Source: Grammothele lineata
Taxonomy: Eukaryota; Basidiomycota; Agaricomycetes; Polyporales; Polyporaceae
NCBI GenBank assembly: GCA_002150815.3
Contig: NDFF03000383.1
Span: forward strand, 372,001-436,000
DNA length: 64,000 nucleotides
Direction of reading: 5' to 3'
Below are positions 43,361 to 56,120 of this stretch, in pieces. Each line of letters opens with the position of its first letter. Position 1 is the stretch's first letter. The position numbers and the translations under genes were made by a program. The notes under the pieces were generated by a model, which was not told the origin of the DNA, did not search any database, and worked only from the letters and a program-made list of their open reading frames with translations.

Positions 43361-46300
43361 CTATGACCGGGGTGCAGGGAGGCCGGCAGACGACGCTCCG
43401 ATTTCCGTCAGCTCGGTGAGTGGGTCAAGCGCGCCTTTGAACTCAGGTAGGTACGCCGCGTCGGTATATGGGCAGCGGACCGCGGGCGAGCCCTTGTAGA
43501 TTGGTGTGAAGCTGGCAGCGCAGATTTCGAAGTCGGTGAACTCGTCAAAGTCGATCTCGACCGCGTTGCGCGGGTTGCGATCCCCCGCTGCGATGCGTTG
43601 CCGCGCCTGTGTATGGCAGCACCTGTCAGCAAGAAATATTCGTAGGGATAGGGCAAAATCAACCCCATACCTGTGCCACGATCTTGGGATCGGGATTGAG
43701 GTCGAGCAGCCGCCTGGCGAACTTCGCTGCAGTAGCGTGATTGTTGGCCTTGGCGAATACGCTGATCGCGCTCCGAAGTGCAATCTGAAGGTGGGCTGGC
43801 TGAAGTTTGCAGTGAGTGAAGTACGCAGCCAGCTCCAGGCTGCGCTTGACGTTGTCAGGGTCTTCTTGAGCGACCTTTCTACGCTCAATCTCCAGCGTCA
43901 CGCCGAGAAGATACTCGCGCGCCAGTGTGACGAAGTCACGCCACTGGTATAGGAGAGGGATTGTCAGCTTCGGCTCGAGATACGTCGATTCTATGCACGC
44001 ACTTCCTTAGCATCTGCATCAGACGAGATCGGCACCAACAAGAGCGAGTGGAGGACCGAGCGGAACACGGTTTGTGCTTCAGGCAACTTGTTGCCAGACA
44101 CTGCGCGGAAACCTTCGCCGAGTTCCGCTTTGATCGAAGCCAGCGTGCGGACGGCTACAGGGAGGACACGGCTCAACGAGGATTCCTCCGGGTTGCGTCG
44201 GAGGTGCAGTTGGAGTGGAGGGAGAGTCGCCATGGGGGAGAGGTAGGCATGAGCGGACCGGTATGTGGACATGAACGTGGGCTTGAGGAGCTCGAAATTG
44301 ACCACTCCGAACTGGCGGTTCAGTAACTGATCGAGAAAGTTGTCAGTTCTAGTCCCTGCACACCGAAGGACGCGACGTACCTGCATGGCGGTTTCGAACG
44401 AGCCGGCAGCAACGTGGTCTGCTGCGAATGGCGAGTTGCGCGTCCACAGCTCCGCCTCGCTCACGCCCGGCGTGGCACCGGCACCAAGATCTGCCTCCTC
44501 CTCAGCTACTTCCCCCTCGCCTTCGTCCTCTACTGCCTCCTCAGCGTCGGCGTCGAGATCCCACGCGCCTTCCTCCGCCGCAATGTCCTCCACTGCTTCC
44601 TCATCCTTGGCCCAGTCATCGAGTGCGGCGGACGCGGCTGCGCCACTATCCACGCCGTTCATGTACGGGACGTCCGCACCACCTTCAAGGTTACCATTGG
44701 CGAGTACCTTGTCGAAGAAGCTCTCGGCAGTGGCGAGGGTGGGCCAGTTGAGGTTCGTCGTTGTGGTGATGACAGGTGGGGGCTTGAGGGTCGAGGTGCC
44801 GAAGGAGGGAACGTCATCGACGTCCGCTTCAGTCAAACCGGTGGTCTCCAGGATCTCGAGAGCAACTTCATCGAGGCCGTTGGTCTTTGCGGTGAGGTAT
44901 GCGAGAGAGTCTGTTAACGGGACTAATCAGAGGGTTTAGAGAGGGCGGAATAGAGTATACTAACACATCCCGACGTCCTTCAACACAGCAATGCGGCCCA
45001 AGACGTCACCAGCATAGAGTGCGTTGTGGAAGCGTGACATGGGATCGCCACGTGCGTCCGCAATCTTCTGCATCTTGGTCAGCTTGTCCGTACTGCCGGT
45101 GGCGAGGTACAGGAAAGACAAGCGATCGAAGTTCTTGGTGCGCTGGTATGCCTTCTCCACGATCTACGAGTCCGGGTGAATTTCATTAATCAGAACGGAA
45201 AAGGACTGCATGTGTGATGAGCCCACCTTGTGGTTGCCTTGCTTAAGAGCCTGTTGCGCGAGGCGCTCCCAGCAGTCCGGCCGATCGATAGCCTGAGCCG
45301 TCTCCAACGCGACATCGAGGTTTCCGCACTCAATTGCGAGATCGAAGCGCGTATTTTTGTCTTGGACAAAGTGCAGCGCAATCTATGACGCGATGACATT
45401 AGCATATGCACGTTGAGTCTTATATTCGACGCACCTCGGGGAACCCCTTCTGCTGCAAGTATGCTATGATGCTTTGTCCCAAGAGATTAGAGGTGCGAAT
45501 AATGTACAACATTTCTTCGTGGTTGTTTCGTAGCAGCGCGAGTTTGAAGCGGTACTCGGTCGGGTCGATTGTGATCGTGCGAGGGCGGGCGGAGCGGTCG
45601 AGGCAGTGAACAGTCTTGCCCTTCACGCGCGTCAGGTAGACGGGGTTATCGAGCGTGCAGATGACACCATGATCACTGCAATGTGCGATCAGCCACACTG
45701 TGGAAACGACGTTCAATATCCGGCGTACCCTTGCGCGAGGCAGTACTTGATGTGGTTGAGGGTTGAGTAAATGAAGACGCCAGAATCATCCCAAGCGCCA
45801 GATTTGATACGGATAGTCTCGTGGATAAGGGTGTGCTGGCTGAAGTTCTTGTTCGCAATGGTGATAGCTAGAGAAAGATGTTTGCCTCGTCTCTCCTCTA
45901 CACGTGACATATAGACTCACTATGTTTGCTGAGCAAAGCGACCAGAGATCCGTCCGCACTCCAGATAACGTACTTCACAGGGGGGGTAGTGATCTCCGCG
46001 AGCGTCTTCTGTTGTTGAATGTCGTAGAGAACAACGGAAGAAGATGAGCTAAGAATGAGGCTCGCAGTACCACCATAGAAGATTTCGTTCGTTTGCACAG
46101 GAGGTTTGATGCTCTTCACCACGGAGTTGGATAAGTCACGAACTTCGATGAGCTGTTTCACCACCAAAGATTAGGACTTGTTCAGATAAGAGCAGCTATA
46201 AGGGGCGCACTTGTGTCGCCTTGTTCAACACCGCGAACCGGTTCCTCGCTACGAAGATAGCCGCCTGTCCACTTCCACGCTTCCCGTCGGTGGATGAATC

Positions 46301-47762
46301 CTTCACTTCTCCAACAGCATCCTTCGGGAGGGACGTCAGCTCGAACAAGCCATTGTCCGAGGAGATTGTCAAGACGACGGCGCGCTCCGCAGGGTTATAG
46401 CTGAGAGTGCGCGGAGGAACATAGGGACTGCCGAACTTGCGGACGCTGAGGAGCCCAATGTCCGAGCCGGTGTTGATATCGTACGCACGCACGTATTTGT
46501 CGCGAACGTAGTACAACGTGTCTAGGTGCATGGCAAAGGCGGGGCGCTCGCGCTCGAGTTTGAAGACGATGAGACCGCTGTCGTGACCTACGGCGATTGA
46601 GCTCTGACAACGGCCGTGATAGCACATAAATGCGCACCTGCGGCAAAGAGATTCAGTTCCGGGTGCGCCGCAAGCACCCAGAAGCGATCATGCTCTCTTC
46701 TAAACGTCTGCACCGCCGACCTCTTCGTCAGATCCCATACGCGCACCGTCTTGTCTTCACCGCACGACACAATGAGCTCGTGCTTCGGATGGAAGAGTGC
46801 AGTGGAAACGTTGTTAAAGTGGCCCCTGCATGCATCCACTTCCCATGCCTTCGTCTCGCTCATCCGCCAGATCTTGATCTGTCGGTCATCCGCTGCTGAG
46901 ACGATGAGGGGGAGTGTGGGGTGGAATGACGCCCAGTTGACGCCGCGGTCATGGCCTTCGAGGACGTACTTGACGGTCGAGAAGTTGTCGAAGGAGTCGA
47001 ATGTGCCTGGTGCGGAGTTTGGGGTGTTCTTGCGTAGCCCGGATATGTCCCATACGCGTACAGTTTGGTCTTGCGAGGCAGAGACAATGAGGTCCTCCTT
47101 CGGGTGGAATTGGGCGGACATCACATAGTGTGAGTGGCCGGTTAGAATGGCAATGCAGTTTCGCGAGGTGCTGTTCCAGATGCGAATCGTCTGGTCATCG
47201 GCGCACGAGAGCTGAAGGTAGCCGCATGAGTATTGACCCGGGCGATGCGTTCACAGTATAACGACTTACAATCCAGGGCATTTCATGGTGAAACTGCACC
47301 GTCCTTACATAGTCGAGATGACCGTGGAGAGTGAAGAGGCAACGGCGATTTGTGGGCCGAATGTCTTGGGGGGAATGAGAGACAGGTTGTACTAGATACC
47401 ACCGCTACTCACCCCAAACTTTGATCTTATAGTCATCTCCACCAGTTACCAGCAGAGCGCGGCTTGGATGGAACGCGACGCCTCGCACCGGACCTAACGC
47501 GAGGCCCAGACATTGTCGACGGAAATGCTACATCGCTGTACAGATGACGCGTACCTTCGTGTTCCTCGAACCTATCCACCAAAACGCCCATCCGATAGTT
47601 CCACAGTTGGACGCTCCCATTATGCAACGACGCCGCCAGCAACGGTTGAGTGGGATGGAATGAGAGCCCTGGCACTACGTGAGATGAGGGAATTGCGGAT
47701 CGTTGGGTGACGGTAAGCTCACCTTTTACGCGATTGCTTTTGGACTCGAACTTCGTAAGCAT
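43361..47762 (-). CDS. COP1: Coatomer subunit alpha (COPI coat)
   Basis: Minus-strand exons in transcript order: 47723-47762, 47555-47668, 47413-47493, 47270-47364, 46638-47211, 46211-46587, 45921-46152, 45729-45867, 45435-45675, 45227-45382, 44965-45163, 44381-44910, 44003-44326, 43671-43943, 43361-43606, giving 1206 residues, the usual family length. It starts [14 protein letters not shown], almost as in animal COPA; an ATG nine bases upstream would add M-S-V. WD40 repeats follow ([43 protein letters not shown]), then a second propeller, a helical solenoid ([12 protein letters not shown]), an acidic linker, and the conserved C-terminal domain. The COPI coat drives Golgi-to-ER retrieval; the alpha propellers bind KKxx cargo. 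Confidence 0.95.
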
Positions 47763-48114
47763 TACCGACATGATGACGACGTCTTCTCCGGTCGAGAAAG
47801 GGAGGGGGTGACCGGCAGAATGCAAGGAGAAGAGGGAGGGAGGAAAGCGATACTTCGGCTACGTGGAACTTTGGACAGAGTCTAATTCGACGATCTATCA
47901 ACGCGGTTGCTTAACCAGGTAAGTCCAGTTGTTATCTCGCTTACCTCCATTACAACGCGCACTAATCATTTGCCCAAGCCACTGATGGACGTTTACGCTC
48001 TCCTCTTGGCCGCCATCATTCAGCTGGCCACTCGCTCATTGCACCTTCGCTATATTACATGGATCTGTCACGACCTCGCAAGTTTGGTGGAAGTTGCTGT
48101 TAGTTGCTGCGCGG
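47763..48114. promoter_or_regulatory. Shared divergent promoter region
   Basis: These 352 bp separate the starts of coatomer alpha (minus) and the XPG-type nuclease (plus). No other gene fits, so both promoters must lie here or overlap the first exons. Confidence 0.5.
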
Positions 48115-50052
48115 ATGGGGGTCCTCGGTCTCACGCCTTTTCTGCAGAGGACATGGTGAGCTCGACAGTTCATAATCCTGCCTTCTACTCATCTCAGACA
48201 CACGATGTTCCCATAGTCCAGAGGTAGTCAGAAGTCTCCCGGATAGACTTCATGCATTCTCGGGGAAGACTATAGTCATGTACGCTGATCATTCATTTTC
48301 ACGTCCCAATCTATTTGTTCATCGCTGGCACTCTTGCAGTGATGGCACACTTATAACTCAACGGTTCCATTTTGCACAAATGCCCCAGCAATATCGCCAC
48401 GTCCTGTCGTGGTACCGTCTTATGACACAATTCAGGCGGCATAATATCCGAGCGATCTGCGTGTTTGACGGGAGACAACGGAGCTTTGCGAAAGAACGGG
48501 AGGTGCGTTCTATGCTACTTTGCATAGCAAGTCACGCGTATGCTCAAATTTCACAAGATTGAACGACGTCGTCGGGACCGCGTTATGACTATGGTTCGAG
48601 GACAGTACGAGCAGGAACGTTTGGTTCGGCTACGTCGCCTCACCGGATACCTTCAGGAACTTGACGCCATCGGTCCGGAACAGTCTAAGAAAGAGATCAA
48701 CGCTCTCAAAGCGGCGATGGGAGGCGCATTGCTGACTATTGGCGCGGTTGGTGCAGCAGCATTAGCCATTCCGGTCGGAGCAACGGCTTCAGCAGCTACG
48801 GTTGGTGCTGCTACTATAGCGACTCCTGTGGGCCTCGCTGCGTTAGCAATACACGCGCTCAGGGCCCGATTCCGCAACTCAACATCTTCTCCTTCGGACA
48901 CGCCGGTCTCCTACGACTCTTCCGGGCAACTCGAGACGTTGGCAACCCCTGAGACCACGCGTTGGTACAGTGTCACTTGGCTCCTCCTTTCCGTATCTCA
49001 CGGAGGCTCGTTTCAGATGTCTCTATGCCAAAGACACAAACTAAGGCGGAGTTAGCTATGCTTTACTCGGAATACCGGAGAAGTTTACCCCGACTTGCGT
49101 CATTGAACACAGTCTCATCTACCACCGGTGACCCCTTCGAGCGAGCTCCGTCTCCAGCGGCATGCGAAGCTGAGGTTGGGCAGGCAGCTGCTGACTATGC
49201 TCTTTCCAAATCCCAGAACGAGCTTCTATTAGAAGAGGGCAAGCTATGGGAGCAGCTTGCTAGTTCCGCCGAGTCCGATCGGTTTACTGAAACGGCCACT
49301 CAACTCGCCGAAACGCTGAAAACGAAGAGTACCGTTCTCTCTGAATCCTATGTTCGACGCACGGACGCGCCCACAGCACAAACATACGAAGAATGCAGGG
49401 AAATATTGCGCAATATGGGTGTCCCTTGCCTCGAAGCCACGGACCGGTTCGAAGGAGAAGCATTAGCAGCCTCAATGGTTATAAACGGCTTGGCCGATTA
49501 CGTCGCAAGCGAAGACACGGTACGGTGTTGGATCCCTTTCACAGCTTCCGGCATGCTTATATGAGTCTTCAGGATGTCTTGGTTTACGAAGCGCCCTTGA
49601 TACGTAACCTTGCCAGTACTAACGATCCGATCGTTCTCATATCCGGTGCCGAGGTACGGACTGTACTGGGACTCGACCGCTCAGGTTACGTCGACTTCGC
49701 ACTTCTACTTGGCACCGACTTCTCTCAGCGGATCAGAAACGTCGGGCCTGCACGTGCACTGAAGTTCATTCGTCAATACGGGTCAATCGAGCGTGTTTTG
49801 GAGCAAGAGACCAAGTATCCGCCGCGGATACCTGCTGAAGAATATCTCGAGCAAGTTGGACTTGCACGTGAAGTATTTAGCACGCTACCCCCGCCACCAG
49901 ACCCTTCGCTCATTGAGTCGGGAGCTTTCAATGAGAAAGAAGTTATGGATACCCTAGACAAGTACGACCTCCGCAGGTACGCTGCCGAGGACCTGGACTA
50001 TAGCCAGGCACTCTCGGGTAATTACTTCGCGGATAATCCGTCCTCTTTCTAG
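48115..50052 (+). CDS. XPG/FEN1-family structure-specific nuclease with hydrophobic insert
   Basis: Exons: 48115-48155, 48217-48279, 48340-48502, 48558-48969, 49017-49519, 49573-50052, giving 553 residues. The N-terminus M-G-V-L-G-L-T-P-F-L-Q is the Rad2/XPG start. Active-site motifs are present: T-I-V-I-D-G-T-L (first Asp), C-V-F-D-G-R, E-G-E-A-L-A (~373-376), S-E-D-T-D-V-L-V-Y (~395), and a helix-hairpin-helix G-T-D-F-S-Q-R-I-R-N-V-G-P-A-R-A-L. Such enzymes cut 5' flaps or bubbles in DNA repair or replication. It matches, by memory, a basidiomycete/fungal branch of the family rather than canonical FEN1. Residues 143-189, between the N and I regions, are almost entirely Gly, Ala, Val, Ile and Thr, long enough to enter a membrane. 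The junction between exons 4 and 5 has an alternative 41-nt intron; the 47-nt version ending TTTCAG was preferred. Confidence 0.8.
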
Positions 50053-50658
50053 TATAATCTCCCCTTACAATTACCACCCTCATGATACATGCTGTCGTTG
50101 TATTGTTATGTGCTGCTGTCGATGCAATGTCACCTCGGAGCCCTCACGAGTTTTGTCTCCGTCGTCTTCTGCCCAACGTCTGACAAACACGGAATGAGCG
50201 CCAAACAAATGACGCGGTTCTGGTTGCCGACCGCCGCCATCTCCAGCTTGCTCTCTCCTGGGTTGCCGTATATCTCCTTCCTCTCTTCTTGTTCTCTCTC
50301 GCCATTTGACCTCTGCGCTCTGACGCTCGAAGCACGGCTACACGACCGTCACTCTCGCGCCGTGAAGTGGAGGCTGTACGGCTGCGATCTACCGTTCCGG
50401 GCTGGAACTGAACATCAACGCTGTTCAACATCGCGCTTGTGGGCAACACGGTGGTTGAGGTTAAAGCTCAGAGTGGCACCGGCAGGACTGCTTGCATACG
50501 CGTTCCCGAGGGTCTGAGGTGCGCCCTTAATTGATTTCTCTCGGAGACCTGTCGTATTGAGCTTCACTTCCGGTCTTCCACATAGATCTTAGCGAAGGCG
50601 CAAGACTGTGCGCTCATTCCCGAGCGATCAGAGCTCATACACAATCCAATCCACGACC
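50053..50658. other. Intergenic and 5' leader of the LIM gene
   Basis: No gene seen. Pyrimidine-rich around 50260-50320, and the leader runs up to CGACC before ATG 50659. Confidence 0.4.
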
Positions 50659-53600
50659 ATGGCTCAAAGCGGGTACCAGACGTACTACCAACAGGCGGCA
50701 TACTCCTACCCTGCATCTCCATCTCAACCCCAATCGCCGCAAGGATACGATCCCCGGGTACAACCTCAGTACCAGCAGCAATACCAACAACCATCCTACG
50801 CTCAGCCGTCCCCAACCCATGCACCACTGCCCAATCCACCTTTCCAAAGGCCCTTATCGAGAGTTAATACTTCGCCATACCCTCCCGCTCACCCATCACC
50901 TCCGCAACAGTCCCCGTCGAGAACAAATACTGGGTTTTACTCACCACAGCAGTCTGTACCCACGCAAAGACCTCCCTCGGCAATAGGTGCCCTGCCTTAT
51001 TCACAGAGTCAACACGCGTCCGTGCAGCGACCGCCATCCACCGTCGGTACTGTTGCCTATCCTCATAGCCAACAGCCTGCGCCTATACCGCGCCCTCCTT
51101 CTCGTATCAACCCAGTGCCATATTCACCTGGTCAAGCCGGCCCAATGACTTCTCCTCTTCCACAACCACAACACCAGGGCCAGTACTTTCCCCCACTATC
51201 ACCTCAGCCGTACCATGCGCCACCGGCAGCGAATCCCTACCCTTCCCCAGTTTCTCCGCAAGCGCCCCAGTCCGCCCAACAGTCTCCGAGGAGGCCCCTT
51301 CCTTCTCCCCGCACCCTGCCTCCTCCTCCAAATGGTGGAAATCAAGCATTTCCTTCACCGCGACAGTCACCTTCGCCAGGACCCTTTGTAGCTACGCACA
51401 GGCCCACTCAATCGGTTCCCAACGCATTCCCGGCGCACTCTCGTCCAAACACTTCGACTCGCATACCCTCAGGTCAAGACGTGCCGGCTACTCCCAGCGC
51501 CTTTACAGCGACTTCCACTAGCCCGCCCCGCCCCCTACCACTACCCCATGCCGCTGGATCGACGGAATCTATGCAAAGTAGTACCCAGATACAACCGCAT
51601 ATATTTTCGACACGAGCCCTTCCCGCGCCCACACCGCTGAATACCCAAGAACTGCCGGCGAGAAATTCAGAACCACTCACAGCACCAGGACAAAAGTTCG
51701 TACCTATGTGGAAACGTGCTCTGCCTCAACCGGGTGGTTCTATGATCGCAGCTACGACTTCGTCTCAGATCCAGTCATCCATCGAACGTCGGAGCACGGT
51801 GTCTGGTGCCGCTGCGCGCCCACTTCCTTCTCCTGGGCCACCGGCTACTTCCGTCAACGTTACACAAAGTAGTCTTGCGCGAACCGGAACACTTCCCCCT
51901 CATCTACAGTTACAGCACGCGCCTCTCACGTCACAGGCTCGCAATCAGGTACAATCGCCACCAAATCCTCCCAGCTCATTTGTTGCCAGCCCAAGTCCCA
52001 ATGGATCTCAGCAATTCCCGAGGTTCTCTGCCCGCGAGCGTTCTCGTACTCTCCCGTTACCTGCCGCGGCGCCTACCGGTCCGCTCCCACCTCAGCCTGC
52101 CTCACCCCGGGCATCTACTAGACAGCCCATAGCCGAGTCGCCTCCAAGCTCTGACGACGAAGAGCTCACCAATGCTCTATTGGAACGTCCCCCCCGATCC
52201 CCAAGTCCACAGTATGGCATACGAGACTTGCCTACACGATCGAATCAACGGGCCACCTTTGAGGGGCGACCCGAGACGACAGCACCAACACGTCGTCAGC
52301 TCCCTTCGCCTAGCCCTCCTTCCCCGCAGCCTGGTGGGATGAGCCTGACATCACGTATAGCAGCGCTGGGTATCCAATCCACCAACCCACTATCGACGTT
52401 CCGCCCAGGGCATAGCCCCTCGCACTCCACGTCGAGTACAACGCCGTCACGGCCGATGCCACAGCTTCCTCGTCAGGCTCAGTCCCAGCAGAACGGATGG
52501 CCATCGAGTCTCCCCCCTCTACCGAAGGCCCCTGGAACGAACGGGCCTCCCGCATCCCAGTCAGCTTTTGCACAGATGCAGGCCCGGGCTCTGCCACGTC
52601 CAACACGAGCCAATACTACAGCTGCTGTGTTCCCTCGTCCACGTTCACCGAGGAAGGATATTGACCTAGATCTAGATGATGCTCCACCGCCATCCCTGCG
52701 ACGGTCTCCGGCACCCCAGTCGTCTTTCCCACAGGCACCTCAGCCACGTTCGCCGGTTATGCCACCGTCGTCTTTCACTCCGTCGAGCCCTTCGCGCTCT
52801 CCTGGGAAATTTACATCCCCTCTACCTCCCGCTCCGCTGATGAACGGCCGTTCTCAGACCGCACCGGCCAACTCGGCTCTTCAACGGACGCCGTCAGATG
52901 CAACATCTGTCTTCTCGTTGTCGAATTTCCCGACACCACCTATGGCCACCCCTGCCTCACCGAGGAAGAACGGCTTTGGAACATCGTCGCCGACGAAGCC
53001 GACGTTCCAACCGCCATCCCCAACTAAGCCAGCCTTTCGGCCGCCTTCTCCTGCTAAGCCAGTATTTCAGCCACCTTCCCCCACCAAGCCTCAGTTCTCG
53101 GGGAGGTCTCAGTCGCCCGTGCGATTTCAACCACCAGTAGCAGCTCCTTCATTCCATGATCCTGCCCCACGGACTCCCAAGATCTCCTTCCCTGCCAGTG
53201 CAGATGGGGATAGCGACGAGGACGACATGAATGGCGGACCGGTGATCAACATCTCCGGTCCGGGTGATTCTGGGAACAAAGGCCCTCCTCAGCTGCCTCA
53301 ATTTTCCTTCGGAAGTGACGACGGGCTTCCGAGTATTAACGTCGGCGGACCTGACGACGGGCCTGCCATCCCTCAGATCTCACTACCAGGCGAGCCCGGT
53401 TCGTCACCGAAGAAGAGTCAGGCCCAGACGCACAAGATGCAGGAGCGGCTGGCGAACCCCAGATTGGAGGCCGCGAAGCGAGGGGGGCTCGTGTGTGGCG
53501 GCTGTGGTGGGGCGATCATTGGCCGGATCGTCAGTGCGATGGACATGCGGTGGCATCCGGGCTGTTTCCGCTGCTCCGTGTGCGACGAGCTGCTTGAGAA

Positions 53601-54239
53601 CCTGAGCTCGTACGCCCACGATGGGCGCCCTTATTGTCATCTGGACTACCACGACGTACGTCAGCCATGCTCACTGTGACATCGCGAGAGAAGCTCATCC
53701 GAATGATTCATCCTCCAGCAATTCGCACCCAAGTGCTACCATTGCCAGACGACGATCGTCGACGAGCGCTTCATCACGCTCGACGATCCCGAGCTGGGGA
53801 AGCGGACGTATCATGAGCAACACTTCTTCTGCGCCGAGTGCGGCGACCCGTTCCTGCCACCATCCGATCCTGGCGCGCCGTCACGGACGTTCGCGGGCGA
53901 CGGCGCGTTCGCGGACGACGACGTCGGCTTCACGGTCTACAAGGGCCATCCGTACTGCGAGGCCTGCCATGTGCGTCTACGGATGCCCAAGTGCAAGAAG
54001 TGCAAGAAGAGCATCCGGGATGGCATGCAAGCTGTTGAGGCTCTCGGCGGCAAATGGTGCTGGGAGTGCTTCACTTGTGCGGTAAGTGCGCCCTAGCTCG
54101 CCCTGTTGCAGAATGTGAGATTGATTCATGGTCGTTGCAGAAATGCGACAGGCCCTTCGAGAACCCAGCATTCTTTCAGCGCGACGGCAAACCCTTCTGC
54201 GAACACTGTTTCAGTATCATGATCCGCAACGAGATCTAA
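50659..54239 (+). CDS. Paxillin-like protein with three C-terminal LIM domains
   Basis: Exons 50659-53655, 53719-54081 and 54141-54239 give 1152 residues. The first ~930 residues are Pro/Ser/Gln-rich and disordered, with repeated F-Q-P-P-S-P-T-K-P-type units near residues 785-815. LIM1 (~945-999) reads C-G-G-C, W-H-P-G-C-F-R-C-S-V-C, then Y-C-H-L-D-Y-H-D. LIM2 (~1005-1075) has C-Y-H-C, Y-H-E-Q-H-F-F-C-A-E-C and a long acidic insert before Y-C-E-A-C-H. LIM3 (~1085-1150) has C-K-K-C, W-C-W-E-C-F-T-C, C, then F-C-E-H-C-F. LIM domains bind zinc and partner proteins; the order (disordered Pro-rich region, then LIMs) is that of yeast Pxl1 and paxillins, which act with Rho GTPases and actin at growth sites and septa. 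The exact orthology is inferred. Confidence 0.82.
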
Positions 54240-55010
54240 CGACCTTCGTATGTACTGATATTCACCATTGGCCCCCAGTCTCCCTGTATCGTTAGTTCGG
54301 GTCCATCCGCGGACGGCTCGTATGTACACGGACTTCGTGCTTATGTTTTCTTGCATTCCCTTCGTCGTGACCTCATTCTTATAGTTATTTTTGACTTGCC
54401 TGTCACTCGTGCTCTCTAGTTGCTCGTCTCACTGGCCGTCCCGCCCCCATGTCTCCATTAATTATGGCGGTACGCCTGTTGTCGAATTATGTACGGGTGT
54501 ATGTTAGAGTCAGACCGTGCATGAACATTATTGATATTTGCCAGTCGGCAGTTTGGAACAATGTCCATACACATTACTTGGAGGCCCATATACTGGACAG
54601 TGTACTACATGGTTTCGTCCACGAACGCATACAATACCAATGAGCACAGCCGCCACAGCACCATCTTCCAACATGACATTGCCAATGAAGCAATCGCCAG
54701 AGTTTCGAGTCTTGCAGGGTGAGTAGTGAACTAGCCTGTACCCAGAGATGTCGCCTTCTACAGACGCAGACAGATGTTACCGGATCTTAGCATGACTCGA
54801 GAATCAGTGACGGTCATGAGCGGGGAGAGGACAACAGCAGCACCTTCGTACAGTATAAGTTCGTCGTGATGAGTGCATTGACGATGTCTTCTCGAGAACA
54901 CAAGTAGTGCTGATTCTGCAGGGTTGCCCCGAGCTTGGTGACCGCCGACCAGAAAGGCCAAGAAACAAGAGCAAGTGAGGTCCTAGTTCGCGCATCCGCA
55001 AGAGGTTCCG
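54240..55010. other. 3' flanks between LIM and the small gene, no gene seen
   Basis: AT-richer than coding DNA at 54440-54660. Short frames only. Confidence 0.4.
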
Positions 55011-55661
55011 TTAAGTCGCCAGCCCGGTGAGCGCAGCGATCGCAAGCTTGATGCGCGCGACGAACTCGGCGAGCTTCTGGCGCGTCTTCTCTGCACGTTC
55101 CAAAATGCGCACCGCCCCAGAGGATAGGGCATGAAGTTCGTCAGCGTTCCGCCACCGAGGCCCAGGGGGGCCGCCTACCGGCGAGGGACCCGCGGGCGGA
55201 TGCCGCCAACGAGGGGGGCGGGGAGGGGGACGACATGCCTTGTTCGCGCTCCGTCTCCTGAACGGCCTTGACCTCGCGCTCGAGCGCGTCCGCGCACTTG
55301 TCGGCCTCGTGAGCGGGGCGTGCGGCGGCCCACGCGTGGAAGTCGAGCATGAGGTCGAGCAGCATCGCGTTGAGCTCTGGGGTGGGTATATGCGCGTGCC
55401 AGAGTCAGTATATGCGCGCACAAGAGCGCTATACGGGGAACATAGCGACAGAAGATTGGGTGCAGGGGGGAATGGGAGCCGGCTGGGCGGACAGTACTCA
55501 CTCTCGTTGAACTCGGCGTCGCGCTTGACCTCATCCTCATACGGCGAGACGACCCTCCCTTGGTGGTCGAACGCGGGGAACTTCTGAGACGCAACCTCAG
55601 AAACGGAACAGGCAGACGTGGAAGTATTGTGAGGCGCGTCTGAGACCGGTGAGGAATTCAT
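55011..55661 (-). CDS. Small helical protein of unknown function
   Basis: Minus-strand exons 55502-55661, 55179-55376 and 55011-55090 give 145 residues in phase. The first exon is Ser-rich and polar with a conserved-looking D-H-Q-G-R-V-V-S-P-Y-E-D-E-V. The middle is a long helix (L-N-A-M-L-L-D-L-M-L-D-F-H-A-W-A-A, then A-D-A-L-E-R-E-V-K-A-V-Q-E-T-E), and the end is a basic-to-hydrophobic helix (Q-K-L-A-E-F-V-A-R-I-K-L-A-I-A-A-L). The second intron was chosen by phase and a GCTGAC branch-like site; without it the frame stops at 55141. I recognise no family. The helix pattern could form a coiled coil. Confidence 0.5.
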   Translation of the reverse strand: MNSSPVSDAPHNTSTSACSVSEVASQKFPAFDHQGRVVSPYEDEVKRDAEFNESEYCPPSRLPFPPAPNLLSLCSPYSALVRAYTDSGTRIYPPQSSTRCCSTSCSTSTRGPPHAPLTRPTSARTRSSARSRPFRRRSANKACRPPPRPPRWRHPPAGPSPVGGPPGPRWRNADELHALSSGAVRILERAEKTRQKLAEFVARIKLAIAALTGLAT

Positions 55662-56120
55662 GTTGAGGGCGAGAGCAGAGTGCGGTGTCGACCCAGTACG
55701 GCGGCCTGGCAGTCACCGGCTGGTGGCCGGATTAGAGTACTTACTACTCGTGTTAGATTTCACACTCCGAAAGGAATCTCATGAACCTCTACATTCGCTA
55801 TTCGCTTCCGAAGTCAATGATGAATCGAAATTCAAGCAAGTTGCTTTGAAAGGGCTACAAGAGGGGTATTGACAATAGCGAATAGTACAGTGATTATATT
55901 CAAGAATGAGATACGTTACAATACAGGCAGCCACGACGACAACAAATATCGCGCGCTGTTTTCGGGATACAGTACAGACTACAGGTCAGTTACTTTGACA
56001 CGAGATCATAGATTGGGTTAAGTAGCATGTTGAAAAGCCGGGGAATAAGTTATAAGAAGCAAACCCCTTCAGAGACAGCAGAATCCAGATCGGCAGACCG
56101 TCAAACTGCGGGTCAAGCGG
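55662..56120. other. Intergenic, no gene seen
   Basis: AT-rich, all frames broken. Confidence 0.4.
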
